This document shows, piece after piece, positions 38,816 through 48,193 of a stretch of DNA of 64,000 bases (position 1 is its first letter; each line of letters opens with the position of its first letter). The position numbers and the translations under genes are program-made. Origin of the DNA: Bacteroides sp. (GTDB lineage Bacteria > Bacteroidota > Bacteroidia > Bacteroidales > Bacteroidaceae); contig JAJQAY010000131.1 in assembly GCA_021203515.1 (NCBI GenBank), positions 34,313-98,312 on the forward strand. The letters run 5' to 3'. The notes under the pieces were generated by a model. It had not been told where the DNA came from. It did no database searches and saw only the letters and a list, made by a program, of their open reading frames with translations.

Positions 38816-40984
38816 TTATTGCTCGTCGCTTATCGTCAGTTCCTTGATGATATGGGAAGCTCCCGCATACTTGTCAACAATAAATAATGTGTAGCGGATG
38901 TCTACGCAGGCAGCGCGTTGCGAAGACGGGCGGAATGCAATGTCACCGGTCAGCCCTTCATAGTTGCGGTCGAAACCGGTGCCGATTAGTTCGCCTTTGG
39001 CATTGAACACCGGACTGCCGGAGTTGCCACCGGTGTTATCGGTGTTCACAATGAAGCAGACGGGCATTTCACCGTTCGGCATGGCATAGCGTCCGAAGTC
39101 TTTAGCCTGGTACAGTTGTTTCAACTTGGCCGGAACGACAAATTCCCAGTTGTCCGGGTCTTCCTTCTCCATCGCTCCTTTCAGGGTGGTGTAATAACCG
39201 TATTCCACACCGTCGGCCGGCGTGTAGGGCAATACTTGTCCGTAGGTCAGGCGCAGGGTGGAGTTGGCATCGGGATAAATGGGGATACCGGCTTCCTGCT
39301 TCATGTCCATCATGCCCTTCACCCATACTTTGTGGGCGGCGTTGTAGTTGCGGTTGGCATCCATCATGGCGATGGTGGTTTGCAGCAGACCGTCGGTGAT
39401 GGAGTATTTGAACAGGGTCATCCAGTCGTTGTTTATCTTATACAAGCTGGGCTTGCGGATGAACTTGGCAAAATTCTCCTTGCTGCCGAAGATGGAGTAG
39501 TCGAAGCAGGCGTCGATAAATGCGTCGCTATTGCCTTTGAAGCGTTGGTTGATAATCTGGAAGACGCCAATCCGCTGTTCGGCAGGAATATATTCCATAT
39601 AGGTCTGCAACATCTTCTTCCCTACAATCCGTTCCACTTCGGGGAATGGGACAGAGGCGAAATACTTGTCGGCCGCTACCTGCAGGCTGTCGGAGGCAGC
39701 CTTTATCCGGGCTTTGTCCTTGCTCTTCAGGGCGGCTACCAGGGGCGATGTACTGGGGATTTTCATGAAGTCGAGTCCCGTAATTAGGGCTTCCTGAATG
39801 GCTTGCTGATGATAGAGGGCATTGCGGCGATGCTTCACGATGCTGCGTATCTGGTCGAAAGCCTTCTGATAGGCGCTGTCATTGAGGGCGCGTCCGCGAG
39901 CCAACAGTTGCTCTTGCTGTGCGCGCTTGGTGTCCAGCACTTTCAGGCGGATGAGACCTTCGTTCATGCCGATGGCATTTTTCCAGTAATTGGCAGATGA
40001 AGCGTACTTGCTGGCGTAGTGAATGCGGACGGCATCATCCTGCAACATCTGTTCCATGAGTGCCTTCTGGCGGGCGTCGCGCACGTGGTGGCGCATGAAG
40101 TTGGTGGTCTGCATACGTTCCCCCACTTCGTCGGAAATCATGTAGCGCCAGTTGCGCCCGGGAAAGCCCATGACGAAGGTGAAGTCGCCTTCACGATAGC
40201 CGGCAAGGCTGATGGTGAGGTGCTTCTTCACTTGTAGGGGCACGTTGTCGGTGCTGTAGTCGGCGGGCTGTCCGTTCTTGTCGGCGTAGATGCGGAAGAG
40301 GGAGAAGTCGCCCGTGTGGCGCGGCCACATCCAGTTGTCCGTGTCGGCACCAAACTTGCCGATGGAGGAGGGGGGAGCGCCCACCATGCGAATGTCGCTG
40401 TAGGTGGTTTTCACGAACAGATAATACTTGTTTCCGCCATAGAATGCTTTCAGTTCCAGCTTGCGGCCGGGCGTCAGCGTGATGCCTTGTGCGGAGGCAA
40501 AGCGGTCGGCCACCATCGTCAGGTATTTGGGCGACAAGTAGTTGGTATGGTTCGGGTCGGAGTCTATCTTTAGTTGCTCGTTCACGTAATCCGTCACGTC
40601 CAGTATCTCGTCGATGTAGGTGATGGTGAGCCCCTTGCAGGGAAGCTCTTCCTCGCGCGACATGGCCCAGAAACCGTCCGTCAGATAGTCGTGCTCTACC
40701 GAGCTGTGCCGTTGGATGGAGCCGTAGCCGCAGTGGTGATTGGTCAGCACCAGCCCTTCGGCCGAAATGACCTCGCCCGTGCAACCGCCGCCGAAGTGCA
40801 CCACGGCGTCTTTCAGGGCTATTCCGTTGGGGTTGTATATCTCTTCTACGGGGATGAGCAGCCCGAGTTCGGTCATGGCAACTTCATTCTGCTGCTTGAG
40901 GTCGGTGAGCATCCACATGCCTTCGTCGGCATGAGCCGGGAGGAGGCAGGATGTAAGGATAAGTGATAGAATAAGCTTTTTCAT
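38816..40984 (-). CDS. S46 family dipeptidyl-peptidase, DPP11 type
   Basis: 722 residues from the ATG at 40984 (MKKLILSLILTSCLLPAHADEGMW); a start 27 codons upstream would displace the signal peptide. Periplasmic serine exopeptidase that removes dipeptides. The catalytic triad fits S46: His in TNHHCGYGSIQ, Asp in the [16 protein letters not shown] region, Ser in TGGNSGSPV near residue 654. Eighteen residues after that Ser stands Arg (GFDRNYEG); in this family Arg there marks DPP11, which prefers Asp or Glu at P1. It lies downstream of the DPP7-type paralogue, separated by a 22-bp-period repeat array. Confidence 0.9.
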   Translation of the reverse strand: MKKLILSLILTSCLLPAHADEGMWMLTDLKQQNEVAMTELGLLIPVEEIYNPNGIALKDAVVHFGGGCTGEVISAEGLVLTNHHCGYGSIQRHSSVEHDYLTDGFWAMSREEELPCKGLTITYIDEILDVTDYVNEQLKIDSDPNHTNYLSPKYLTMVADRFASAQGITLTPGRKLELKAFYGGNKYYLFVKTTYSDIRMVGAPPSSIGKFGADTDNWMWPRHTGDFSLFRIYADKNGQPADYSTDNVPLQVKKHLTISLAGYREGDFTFVMGFPGRNWRYMISDEVGERMQTTNFMRHHVRDARQKALMEQMLQDDAVRIHYASKYASSANYWKNAIGMNEGLIRLKVLDTKRAQQEQLLARGRALNDSAYQKAFDQIRSIVKHRRNALYHQQAIQEALITGLDFMKIPSTSPLVAALKSKDKARIKAASDSLQVAADKYFASVPFPEVERIVGKKMLQTYMEYIPAEQRIGVFQIINQRFKGNSDAFIDACFDYSIFGSKENFAKFIRKPSLYKINNDWMTLFKYSITDGLLQTTIAMMDANRNYNAAHKVWVKGMMDMKQEAGIPIYPDANSTLRLTYGQVLPYTPADGVEYGYYTTLKGAMEKEDPDNWEFVVPAKLKQLYQAKDFGRYAMPNGEMPVCFIVNTDNTGGNSGSPVFNAKGELIGTGFDRNYEGLTGDIAFRPSSQRAACVDIRYTLFIVDKYAGASHIIKELTISDEQ

Positions 40985-41034
40985 CGATATAGGTGTAAAA
41001 TATGCCCTGGAGGGGTGTGTAGAGGGTGTTTGAC

Positions 41035-41140
41035 ACTTAGCACAAGTGTGGCGGACACTTAGCACAAGTATAGGCTATACTTAGCACAAGTATCCGCCAT
41101 ACTTGTGCTAAGTGTCGGTCATACTCTTGCAACAGCCTCC
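41035..41140. repeat. 22-bp-period palindromic repeat array A
   Basis: Units start at 41035, 41057, 41079, 41101 and, degenerate, 41123, exactly 22 bp apart. The core is ACTTAGCACAAGT in three units and its reverse complement ACTTGTGCTAAGT in the fourth. Each core is itself an ACTT...AAGT dyad. Units 3 and 4 form a 15-bp perfect hairpin with loop CCGCC (41079-41113). It lies between dpp7 and dpp11. Confidence 0.85.
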
Positions 41141-41154
41141 CGAGGGGGTGCTTT

Positions 41155-43320
41155 TTATTCAATAATGTCCATTTCTTTTATCAGGTGTCCGCAGTTGCCC
41201 AGTTTCTCCAAGATAAAGAGCACGTAGCGGATGTCGAGGTTGATGCAACGTTGCAGGTCGTTGTCGAAGTTGATGTCACCACTCAACGACTCCCAGTTGC
41301 CATCGAAGGCAGTACCGATAAGTTGTCCCTGGCCATTGATGACGGGACTTCCGGAGTTACCGCCGGTGATGTCGTTCGTCGCCAGGAAGCAGACGGGCAT
41401 GGTGCCGTCGGGCAGGGCATAGCGTCCGAAGTCTTTCTTCAGAATCAGCTCTTTCAACTTGGCAGGCACGTTGAACTCGCGGTCTTCGGGGTTCTCCTTT
41501 TCAAGAATACCGTCGGTAGTGGTGTAGTACTTGTATTGCACGGCATCACGGGGACTGTAGGATTTCACGTTACCGTAGGTCAGACGGATGGTGAAGTTTG
41601 CGTCCGGATAAGACGGTACGGGCTGCTTCATTTCGCCCAAGCCGCGGATATAAGCCTCGTGCAGCAGTTCGATGTCACCGTTCTGAGCCATATATGCCTG
41701 CGCAACGGACATGAACTTTTCAATCTTGGCGCGTGAGTAAGCCATTGCAGGGTCTTTCTCGATAGCCTTTACGGTAGGCTTCTGCATGAACTTGGCGAAG
41801 TTTCCGGGATTGGCGAGGATGGAGTTGTTGTACATATCATCTACATAGGCATCATAGTCGCCTTTGAACTTGTCTTGTATCGTTTGGTAGAAATCAGGCA
41901 GTTCTTCCGGTGTCAAAGCCTGGGCAAGGGCGGGCAGGATGGCTTTGGCAACGGCACGGTCCACTTCGTGGTCGTAGTCCTTGTTGTGAATGTCGTCGTA
42001 CATGGCTTGCAACTGCTTCTTGGAGGCAGTCAGCAGTGAGTCGTTCTTGGTTTCCAGGGCTTCCTTGATGTTGTCCATGATGCGATACGGAGAACCGAAC
42101 TCGATGGCGCCTCTCAATGCTTCGTTCAGATAGTTGAGCTGGCGTGCAACGGGCATTCTGCCTGCAACGATGGCGTCAATCTTCTCTACTACACCTTCGT
42201 ACTCAGGCTTGCCTTTAGCAAAGGCGATGAAGTTCTTCTCCTGTTCGGCCTTGGCTCCCAATACGTCGTTGTCGATGATGGCCTTGTTCATGCCGATGGA
42301 GTTCTTCCAGTAGTTGCTGCTTCCGGCAAACTTGTTGGCGTACTGGATGCGGGTTTTGTCGCTGGCTGCCATCATCTTCTTCAATACTTCGAGGCGGGCG
42401 CCGCGCATGTCAATCATGGCCTGGTTGTCTGCCGTCATGCGTTCTTTCACTTCCGACTGGGTGAGGTAGCGGCTGGTGCTTCTGGGAAAACCCATAATCA
42501 TGGCATAGTCGCCTTCTTCCAAGCCTTTGATGGAGATGGGCAGGAACTTCGGAATCTTCAGGGGCACATTGTCCTTGGAGTATTCTGCCGGTTCGCCGTT
42601 CTTGTCGGCATAGATGCGGAACATGGAGAAGTCGCCCGTGTGGCGCGGCCACATCCAGTTGTCCGTCTCGCCGCCAAACTTGCCGATGGAGGAAGGGGGG
42701 GCGGCTACCATGCGCACGTCGCTATATACCTTATAATAGAACAGGTAGAACTTGTTGCCGGCATAGAAAGGCAGTGCTCTTACTTCGATGCCCGGTTTGC
42801 CGTTCAGGTCGCTCTTTGCCAGTTCTTCTTTGGCCACCTTGTTGAGGAAAGGTCCGGTCAGTGCGTGTATTTCGTCTACTTCGCCGGCTGCTATCTTAGA
42901 GTTCACCAGGTCGGTGATGTCCACAATGCGGTGCACGAAGCGGAACTTCAATCCCGGAGTAGCCAGTTCCTCATCGCGGTTCATCGCCCAGAAACCGTCT
43001 GTCAGGTAATCGTGCTCCACCGAACTGTGCTGCTGGATGGAAGCATATCCGCAGTGGTGGTTGGTCAATATCAGACCCTCCGGAGAAATGATTTCTCCCG
43101 TGCAACCACCGCCAAAGATACCTACGGCATCTTTCAGGGATACTCCGTTCGGATTGTATAAGTCATCGGCTTCGAGGGCTAATCCTTGTTTCTTCATCAT
43201 GTCGATGGAGTTCTGCTGCTTCATCAACTGGAGCAACCACATTCCTTCGTCCGCCTGGGCGGAGCATACGGTCAGCATCGCGGCCGCCGCAATCAGGTAC
43301 TTCTTTACTGTTAATTTCAT
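41155..43320 (-). CDS. S46 family dipeptidyl-peptidase, DPP7 type
   Basis: 721 residues. A signal peptide ([23 protein letters not shown]) leads to the periplasm. The triad is His in [12 protein letters not shown] (near 90), Asp in [16 protein letters not shown], and Ser in [12 protein letters not shown] (near 655). Gly stands 18 residues after the Ser (AFDGNWES), the residue that marks DPP7, which prefers hydrophobic P1 residues. Together with the DPP11-type neighbour it gives complementary dipeptide release from peptides. First of the two on this strand. Confidence 0.9.
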   Translation of the reverse strand: MKLTVKKYLIAAAAMLTVCSAQADEGMWLLQLMKQQNSIDMMKKQGLALEADDLYNPNGVSLKDAVGIFGGGCTGEIISPEGLILTNHHCGYASIQQHSSVEHDYLTDGFWAMNRDEELATPGLKFRFVHRIVDITDLVNSKIAAGEVDEIHALTGPFLNKVAKEELAKSDLNGKPGIEVRALPFYAGNKFYLFYYKVYSDVRMVAAPPSSIGKFGGETDNWMWPRHTGDFSMFRIYADKNGEPAEYSKDNVPLKIPKFLPISIKGLEEGDYAMIMGFPRSTSRYLTQSEVKERMTADNQAMIDMRGARLEVLKKMMAASDKTRIQYANKFAGSSNYWKNSIGMNKAIIDNDVLGAKAEQEKNFIAFAKGKPEYEGVVEKIDAIVAGRMPVARQLNYLNEALRGAIEFGSPYRIMDNIKEALETKNDSLLTASKKQLQAMYDDIHNKDYDHEVDRAVAKAILPALAQALTPEELPDFYQTIQDKFKGDYDAYVDDMYNNSILANPGNFAKFMQKPTVKAIEKDPAMAYSRAKIEKFMSVAQAYMAQNGDIELLHEAYIRGLGEMKQPVPSYPDANFTIRLTYGNVKSYSPRDAVQYKYYTTTDGILEKENPEDREFNVPAKLKELILKKDFGRYALPDGTMPVCFLATNDITGGNSGSPVINGQGQLIGTAFDGNWESLSGDINFDNDLQRCINLDIRYVLFILEKLGNCGHLIKEMDIIE

Positions 43321-43362
43321 CTTGTTTGATTATTTAATTAATTTGTATCTCTCTCTTAACTT

Positions 43363-44589
43363 TCACCTTTCACCTTTCAACTTCTCCATAATGTTGGCTG
43401 GCGGACGTTGGTTCATCAGCTCCTGCTTCATGAAGTCCATGTAGGGGGCTACGTGCTTGAAGAACTTCCGATAGCCGGCACAGAGGTAATTCAGCCCCGG
43501 TTCTCCCGTGGCGGTGTGGGCAAAGCGGTTCTTCGGGCATTCGCCGTTGCAGGCAAACAGCCATTCGCACTCCCGGCATTGGGTGGGGAGCGATTTCTGC
43601 TTCATCAGTCCGAAGGCCTGCTGCTGTTCGCTGTACATCATTTCCACCAGCGTCTTCTGGTAGATGTTGCCCAGTTTATATTCGGGGAATACGAAGTGGT
43701 CGCAGGCATACACGTCACCGTTGAACTCCATCACTCCCGCATGTCCGCAGGTCTTTGCCATGGAGCAGACGCCCGGTTGTTCGCCCACCCAGTTGGCAAG
43801 GGTGGAGTCGAAGAGTTGGATGTAGTAAGTGCCCACGTCCTGCTTCACCCATTCATCGAACAGCGTGCAGAGGAAATTGCCCCATTGCTCCGGGCTGACG
43901 GAGAACTCTGCCAGTTCCGTTGCCTTCTCTTTATCGGCCAAAGACGCCAGATGTCGTCCGTCCTGATGTGGAGTAATTCGCTCCACGATAGGGGCGAACT
44001 GGATGTAATGGCATCCCAGTTCTTTGAAGAAGTTGTAGAAGTCCAGCGGATAGTCGGCATTGAAATCATTGACTACCGCCATTCCGCTCCATTCCACCCC
44101 GTGCTTTTTCAGCAGGTTGATGCCCTGCATCACCTTCACAAAAGAGGGTTTCCCTTGCTTGTTCTTGCGATATTCGTCGTGAAACTCCTGCGGGCCGTCG
44201 ATGGATACGCCTACCAGCCAGTTGTTTTCCTTGAAGAACTCGCACCATTCATCGGTGAGCAGCGTGCCGTTGGTCTGTATGCAGTTGTCGATGGTGCGTC
44301 CGTTGGCATATTTCTTTTGCAGTTCCATCGCCCGTTTGTAGAAGGCCAGCGGGCGCATCAGGGTCTCTCCGCCATGCCAGGTGAACAGCACCTGCGGCAT
44401 GGTTTGCGAGTTGATACACTGTTCGATGAACTTCTCCAGAAGCTCTTCGTTCATCACGTGCTTGTGGTTTCCGGTATATAGTTTGGCTTTCTCCAGATAG
44501 TAGCAATAATCGCATGCAAGGTTGCACACGGCCCCTACGGGCTTCAGCATCACATAAAGAGGTTTGGCAAAGGGTGCGTAAGTGGACAT
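43363..44589 (-). CDS. Anaerobic sulfatase-maturating enzyme (radical SAM/SPASM)
   Basis: 408 residues. The radical-SAM cluster motif is CNLACDYCYYLEK (Cys-x3-Cys-x2-Cys near residues 20-30), and the SPASM region has further cysteines (CGHAGVMEFNGDVYACDHFVFP, CRECEWLFACNGECPKNRF) for two extra [4Fe-4S] clusters. Such anSMEs turn a Cys or Ser of sulfatases into formylglycine. No sulfatase is present in the window, so the partner lies elsewhere. It is 42 bp upstream of dpp7 and may be cotranscribed. Confidence 0.9.
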   Translation of the reverse strand: MSTYAPFAKPLYVMLKPVGAVCNLACDYCYYLEKAKLYTGNHKHVMNEELLEKFIEQCINSQTMPQVLFTWHGGETLMRPLAFYKRAMELQKKYANGRTIDNCIQTNGTLLTDEWCEFFKENNWLVGVSIDGPQEFHDEYRKNKQGKPSFVKVMQGINLLKKHGVEWSGMAVVNDFNADYPLDFYNFFKELGCHYIQFAPIVERITPHQDGRHLASLADKEKATELAEFSVSPEQWGNFLCTLFDEWVKQDVGTYYIQLFDSTLANWVGEQPGVCSMAKTCGHAGVMEFNGDVYACDHFVFPEYKLGNIYQKTLVEMMYSEQQQAFGLMKQKSLPTQCRECEWLFACNGECPKNRFAHTATGEPGLNYLCAGYRKFFKHVAPYMDFMKQELMNQRPPANIMEKLKGER

Positions 44590-44686
44590 GAATATTTTAC
44601 TCTGTTTTTATTGATTACGATTGTGTAAAAATACGTAAACCAAATGAAAATTCCTTTCTTTCTATTCGGTTTATAAGGAATATTAA

Positions 44687-44694
44687 TACCTTTG
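44687..44694 (+). promoter_or_regulatory. -7 box for the lipoprotein gene at 44723
   Basis: TACCTTTG matches TAnnTTTG, 28 bp upstream of the ATG. Confidence 0.5.
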
Positions 44695-44722
44695 TCGCTG
44701 TAATACATAAATAGTTTCCTGC

Positions 44723-45463
44723 ATGATTAGAATGAGTGTAAACCGTATTTTGTCTCTTTTGCTTTTGCTCGCGTTGTTTGCCTCTTGTACGCGTAAGTAC
44801 AAGATTGAGGGGAATTCCTCGGTAACAAGCCTTGACGGGAAAATGTTATTTCTTAAAACTCTCCAAAACGGTCAGTGGGTAGCCATCGACTCGGCAGAAG
44901 TAATTCACGGTCTGTTTTCCATGAAAGGTCCGGTAGACTCGGTGATGATGGTGACACTGTATATGGATAGTGAAGGCATCATGCCGCTGGTCTTGGAAGA
45001 CGGCAAAATTGAAGTCTCCATTTCAAATACGCAACTGACAGCGAAAGGTACGCTGCTCAATAACCAACTCTACGAGTTTATCGACAAGCGGAATAAGCTG
45101 GAAGTGCAGATTGAAGAACTGGACCGTCGCGAAGCGCGTATGGTGCTGGACGGTGCCAATCTGGAAGATATTCACGCCGAACTGACTAAAGAGGGAGAGG
45201 CGCTGGTGAAGGAAATGAACGACTATGTCAATAAGTTCATCACCGACAACTACGAAAATGCGCTCGGCCCCAGCGTCTTCATGATAATGTGCAGCACGTT
45301 GCCCTATCCCGTCATGACCCCGCAGATAGAAGATATCATGAGAACGGCTCCCCTGTCGTTCAAAGAGAATAAGATGGTGAAGGATTTCCTTTCTAAAGCG
45401 AAGGAGAACATGAAGTTGATAGAGGAGCATCAGCGTCTGGAGCAGAACGCTGTTCAACCATAA
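44723..45463 (+). CDS. DUF4369 domain lipoprotein
   Basis: 246 residues. The signal peptide ends in a lipobox (LLALFASC, Cys near residue 24). The N-terminal part (YKIEGNSSVTSLDGKMLFLK to EVSISNTQLTAKGTLLNNQLYEF) matches the DUF4369 pattern that often precedes thioredoxin-like domains in Bacteroidota, but here no thioredoxin domain follows. The rest is mostly helical and charged. The ATG at 44735 is an alternative start. Function unknown; location is the envelope. Confidence 0.75.
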   Translation: MIRMSVNRILSLLLLLALFASCTRKYKIEGNSSVTSLDGKMLFLKTLQNGQWVAIDSAEVIHGLFSMKGPVDSVMMVTLYMDSEGIMPLVLEDGKIEVSISNTQLTAKGTLLNNQLYEFIDKRNKLEVQIEELDRREARMVLDGANLEDIHAELTKEGEALVKEMNDYVNKFITDNYENALGPSVFMIMCSTLPYPVMTPQIEDIMRTAPLSFKENKMVKDFLSKAKENMKLIEEHQRLEQNAVQP

Positions 45464-45542
45464 GAAATATCATCGTAGCATAAACGTTCACCGGAATAGA
45501 TATTTGTTTACCCTACAATCAGGCCTTCGCATTGCCTCGTCT

Positions 45543-46810
45543 TTAATCTAATTTTTCTAGCATATTCCAGTCTATTACCGGTTCATGTTCAGTGGGATTA
45601 CAGTGGAATTTAGTTCCCATTGGGACTGATTCATTGAAGAAACCTCCCATCCTCAGATAGAAACGGTTATCTTTTGTTTCTCCTCCCTGATAGTCCAGGC
45701 GGACTTGTGCACTGGCAGTTGCATCATGCGTGAAAGTAGCTTCTGTCAGACGCGTCCATTTACCTTCTTTACTGCGCGTCCATTGATTGCCGAAGAAGAC
45801 TTTACGTGATAAATATCCTTGTTCCGGACTGAAGTTTTCCAGAAAACTATGAGGACCTCTATACCATGTATTTGTCATAGGGCGTAGGAAGCTTGCTATT
45901 AGTCTCCAGCTATTTTCATCTGTTGCATAGAAATAGGCTGTATATATGGTGTTACCTTTACCGTCCGGTTTTACATGCATCAGGAATTTATAGGTGTTTC
46001 CTGCTTTCCAGGGGTATACTAAGAAACTTTGTCCTCCTGATCCTTCATTTCCAAATTCTCCGATATGTACATCTTTGCCTTGGCGAAGTAGTTTTATTTT
46101 TTTTGATCTTCCGGGATACTTTTAGGGTCTTGAGTATCGAAAGGACTCCATACGGAAAAAAGAATGCGACGCTCGGTCGGAGAGTTATATTGCATTCCAA
46201 AATATCCTTCACCGAAACCGGCTGCCATGTAGTAGCTGTGCATTATTTCACCATCTGTGGGAACAGTTACTTCATTATAGAACCACTCGGTATCTCCTTC
46301 AGGAAGGGTATATCCCAGATGAACGGAAGGTCCGCGACGTCCCCAATAATCAGGGAAATCCTTCACGAAATTACTTTTGCCGGTTACATTGTCAGCTATC
46401 AGTTGTTGAACTTCACCGAATGTATTTCCTTGTTTGGAGATTCCTTGTAAATCGATGCGTATATAGCCTGGTTGTTTTATATTGATACTTCCTACAGGAA
46501 CTTGCGTCAGAGCATCCGAATTGAGTTTGACTTTAAAGTTTTTCTTGCCATAGGATACCTTAATCTCAGAGTTTCCTTTGGCATAAAGTGACAAATCAGC
46601 TTTAGTTGGTTGTTGCACATAGAAGTAAACGCTGACAATGCTATTGGCATCTGTCCAGTGTGAAAGACTACGCTGAGTAATTCGGGCTCCTGTTCTTTGT
46701 TCTGTTGCATATCCATTGCCAGATACTCCGATTGTCAGCTTTTGAGGTTGTGCTGCTAAAAGGGTACTGCATAATAGAAATGCAAGTAATCCTAAAATTT
46801 TTTGTTTCAT
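45543..46810 (-). pseudogene. DUF5077/DUF3472 secreted protein, frameshifted
   Basis: About 422 residues when intact. A signal peptide (MKQKILGLLAFLLCSTLLAAQ) precedes a DUF5077-like beta domain and then the DUF3472 domain (HLGYTLPEGDTEWFYNEVTVP, FGMQYNSPTERRILFSVWSPFDTQDP, GEFGNEGSGGQSF). Secreted, probably carbohydrate-related, activity unknown. The A-run at 46097-46104 has eight A residues where nine are needed; with nine the frame runs EDQKKIKLLRQGKDVHIGEFG into the second half. Flanked by a promoter upstream and repeat array B. Confidence 0.8.
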
Positions 46811-46885
46811 ACTTATTCTTTATTGGGGGGGTTCATTTATTTCATGTTCATTCTATATTCTTCTAAAAGAGGAATGTAGAGTGTG

Positions 46886-46893
46886 CAAAGATA
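46886..46893 (-). promoter_or_regulatory. -7 box for the DUF3472 gene
   Basis: Minus strand TATCTTTG, 76 bp upstream of the ATG at 46810. Confidence 0.45.
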
Positions 46894-47034
46894 AATAGTT
46901 TTTTTGTTAAGGAGACAGAATTGTACACTTTTATTTTATTTAGTGTGATAAAGCGGATAAATGAATTAAAAATCATAGGTCAATCCGCTTCATCAGCGTC
47001 TAAAGAATAATTCATTCTTATATCGAACGTTCCG

Positions 47035-47189
47035 TTACCTCAGAGGGGAATGCCCGTTACCTCAGGGGGGGAACTTCATTTACCTCTCGTGGTAAATGCT
47101 TTTACACTACGAGGTAAAGGCCGTTACACTACGAGGTAAAGAGCGTTACACTACGAGGTAAACGCTTTTACATCCTGAGAAAAATTTCG
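47035..47189. repeat. 22-bp-period palindromic repeat array B
   Basis: Seven units begin with TTAC at 47035, 47057, 47080, 47102, 47124, 47146 and 47168: spacing 22 bp, once 23. The best three share TTACACTACGAGGTAA; the first three and the last are variants. Each good unit is a TTAC...GTAA dyad with an 8-nt centre and a 6-nt linker. The period equals that of array A although the sequence differs. Confidence 0.85.
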
Positions 47190-47387
47190 GTAAATGCAAG
47201 GCTCTGATTAATAGGGTCGTGGAACAAATCATCACTAACCTAACGTGTAGTCCGTGTATCTATGCATTTGTGATACACCTTTAAAGATGTGTATAAAGAG
47301 TAGCTGCCATAAAGGAAGTAGATTCAGAGGACTAAAGTCTTGAATGACAGAATGATTGCTATATTTCGTATTGACAGAGGATACGTT

Positions 47388-48146
47388 TCAGCGGTCTTGG
47401 TCTTCGTTCTTCATCATCCCCTTATACTTTTCGGGCAGTGCGCTTTCTACGGCGGCATAGGCTTCGACCATCGTGGCTTTTATATTATCTATGCCTTGTC
47501 CTTTGGGCGGGATGGGGCCGTGAATGGTCAATATCATGCGATGGCGGTGTACCCATTTGCCGGTACGTGGCAGGATGTCGAAAGAGCCGTCGATGGTAAC
47601 GGGAACTACTGCCAGTTGCAAATCGTCGGCCAACTGGAAAGCACCTTTCTTGAAGTATCCCATGTGTCCGGTGAAGGTACGCGCACCTTCCGGAAATACC
47701 ACCAAAGATATACCGTCCTTCAGCGAGGCCTTTGCCTGCTTGATGGTCTGCAACACTTTCTTAGGGCCGGAACGGTCTACGAAGATATGCCCCGCACTCT
47801 CGCAAGCCTTGCCCACGAACGGCAACTTTCGCAAACTCTTCTTCATCATCCACTTGAAGTTTCTGCCCAGAAAACCGTAAATCAGGAATATATCGAACGA
47901 GCCTTGATGATTGGGCACGAACACATAGGAAGTATGTTTATGCAATTTCTCCCGTCCGCGCACTTTCACCGGAATAAGCAGGATGTAGCAGATGAGTTGC
48001 GACCAGATTTTGCCGGGATAGTATCCCCAGATGTGAGCACCGCCCAATAGCGAACCGACAATGGTGACCAATGCCGTGAGAATAGTCAATACTAATAAGA
48101 TGGGTAGTGCAAAACAAATCTGGTAAATGTAATAGAGTATCTTCAT
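47388..48146 (-). CDS. plsC: 1-acyl-sn-glycerol-3-phosphate acyltransferase
   Basis: 252 residues. N-terminal membrane segments (about residues 8-40) precede the acyltransferase domain with the HxxxxD-type NHQGSFD and the second motif VFPEGARTFTG. It makes phosphatidic acid from lysophosphatidic acid at the inner membrane. The C-terminal part ends AAVESALPEKYKGMMKNEDQDR. It stands alone or starts a small operon after the metallophosphoesterase gene on the same strand (47-bp gap). Confidence 0.88.
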   Translation of the reverse strand: MKILYYIYQICFALPILLVLTILTALVTIVGSLLGGAHIWGYYPGKIWSQLICYILLIPVKVRGREKLHKHTSYVFVPNHQGSFDIFLIYGFLGRNFKWMMKKSLRKLPFVGKACESAGHIFVDRSGPKKVLQTIKQAKASLKDGISLVVFPEGARTFTGHMGYFKKGAFQLADDLQLAVVPVTIDGSFDILPRTGKWVHRHRMILTIHGPIPPKGQGIDNIKATMVEAYAAVESALPEKYKGMMKNEDQDR

Positions 48147-48167
48147 AGGTGTTGGATTATATCGCTA

Positions 48168-48175
48168 CAAAGATA
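48168..48175 (-). promoter_or_regulatory. -7 box for plsC
   Basis: Minus strand TATCTTTG, 22 bp upstream of the plsC ATG. Confidence 0.45.
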
Positions 48176-48193
48176 GGCGTTTTTTATGTTTTG

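Larger units (their letters stand above)
46811..47387. other. 577-bp intergenic region
   Basis: No gene seen. On its left side it holds the promoter of the DUF3472 gene; in the middle is repeat array B (47035-47189). The remaining 200 bp to the acyltransferase gene show no clear terminator or RNA gene. Confidence 0.7.

Noticed and set aside
40985..41065. 27-residue N-terminal extension of the DPP11-type enzyme
   Set aside because: It would hide the signal peptide and runs into repeat array A.
43408..44481. 357-residue plus-strand ORF opposite the anSME gene
   Set aside because: Shadow of a strongly supported radical-SAM gene; the translation has no recognisable motif. The same holds for the other long ORFs opposite mfd, nagB, nagA and the dpp genes.
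41035..47189. CRISPR arrays at 41.04 and 47.03 kb
   Set aside because: The 22-bp step leaves no unique 30-40-bp spacers, and no cas gene is in the window.
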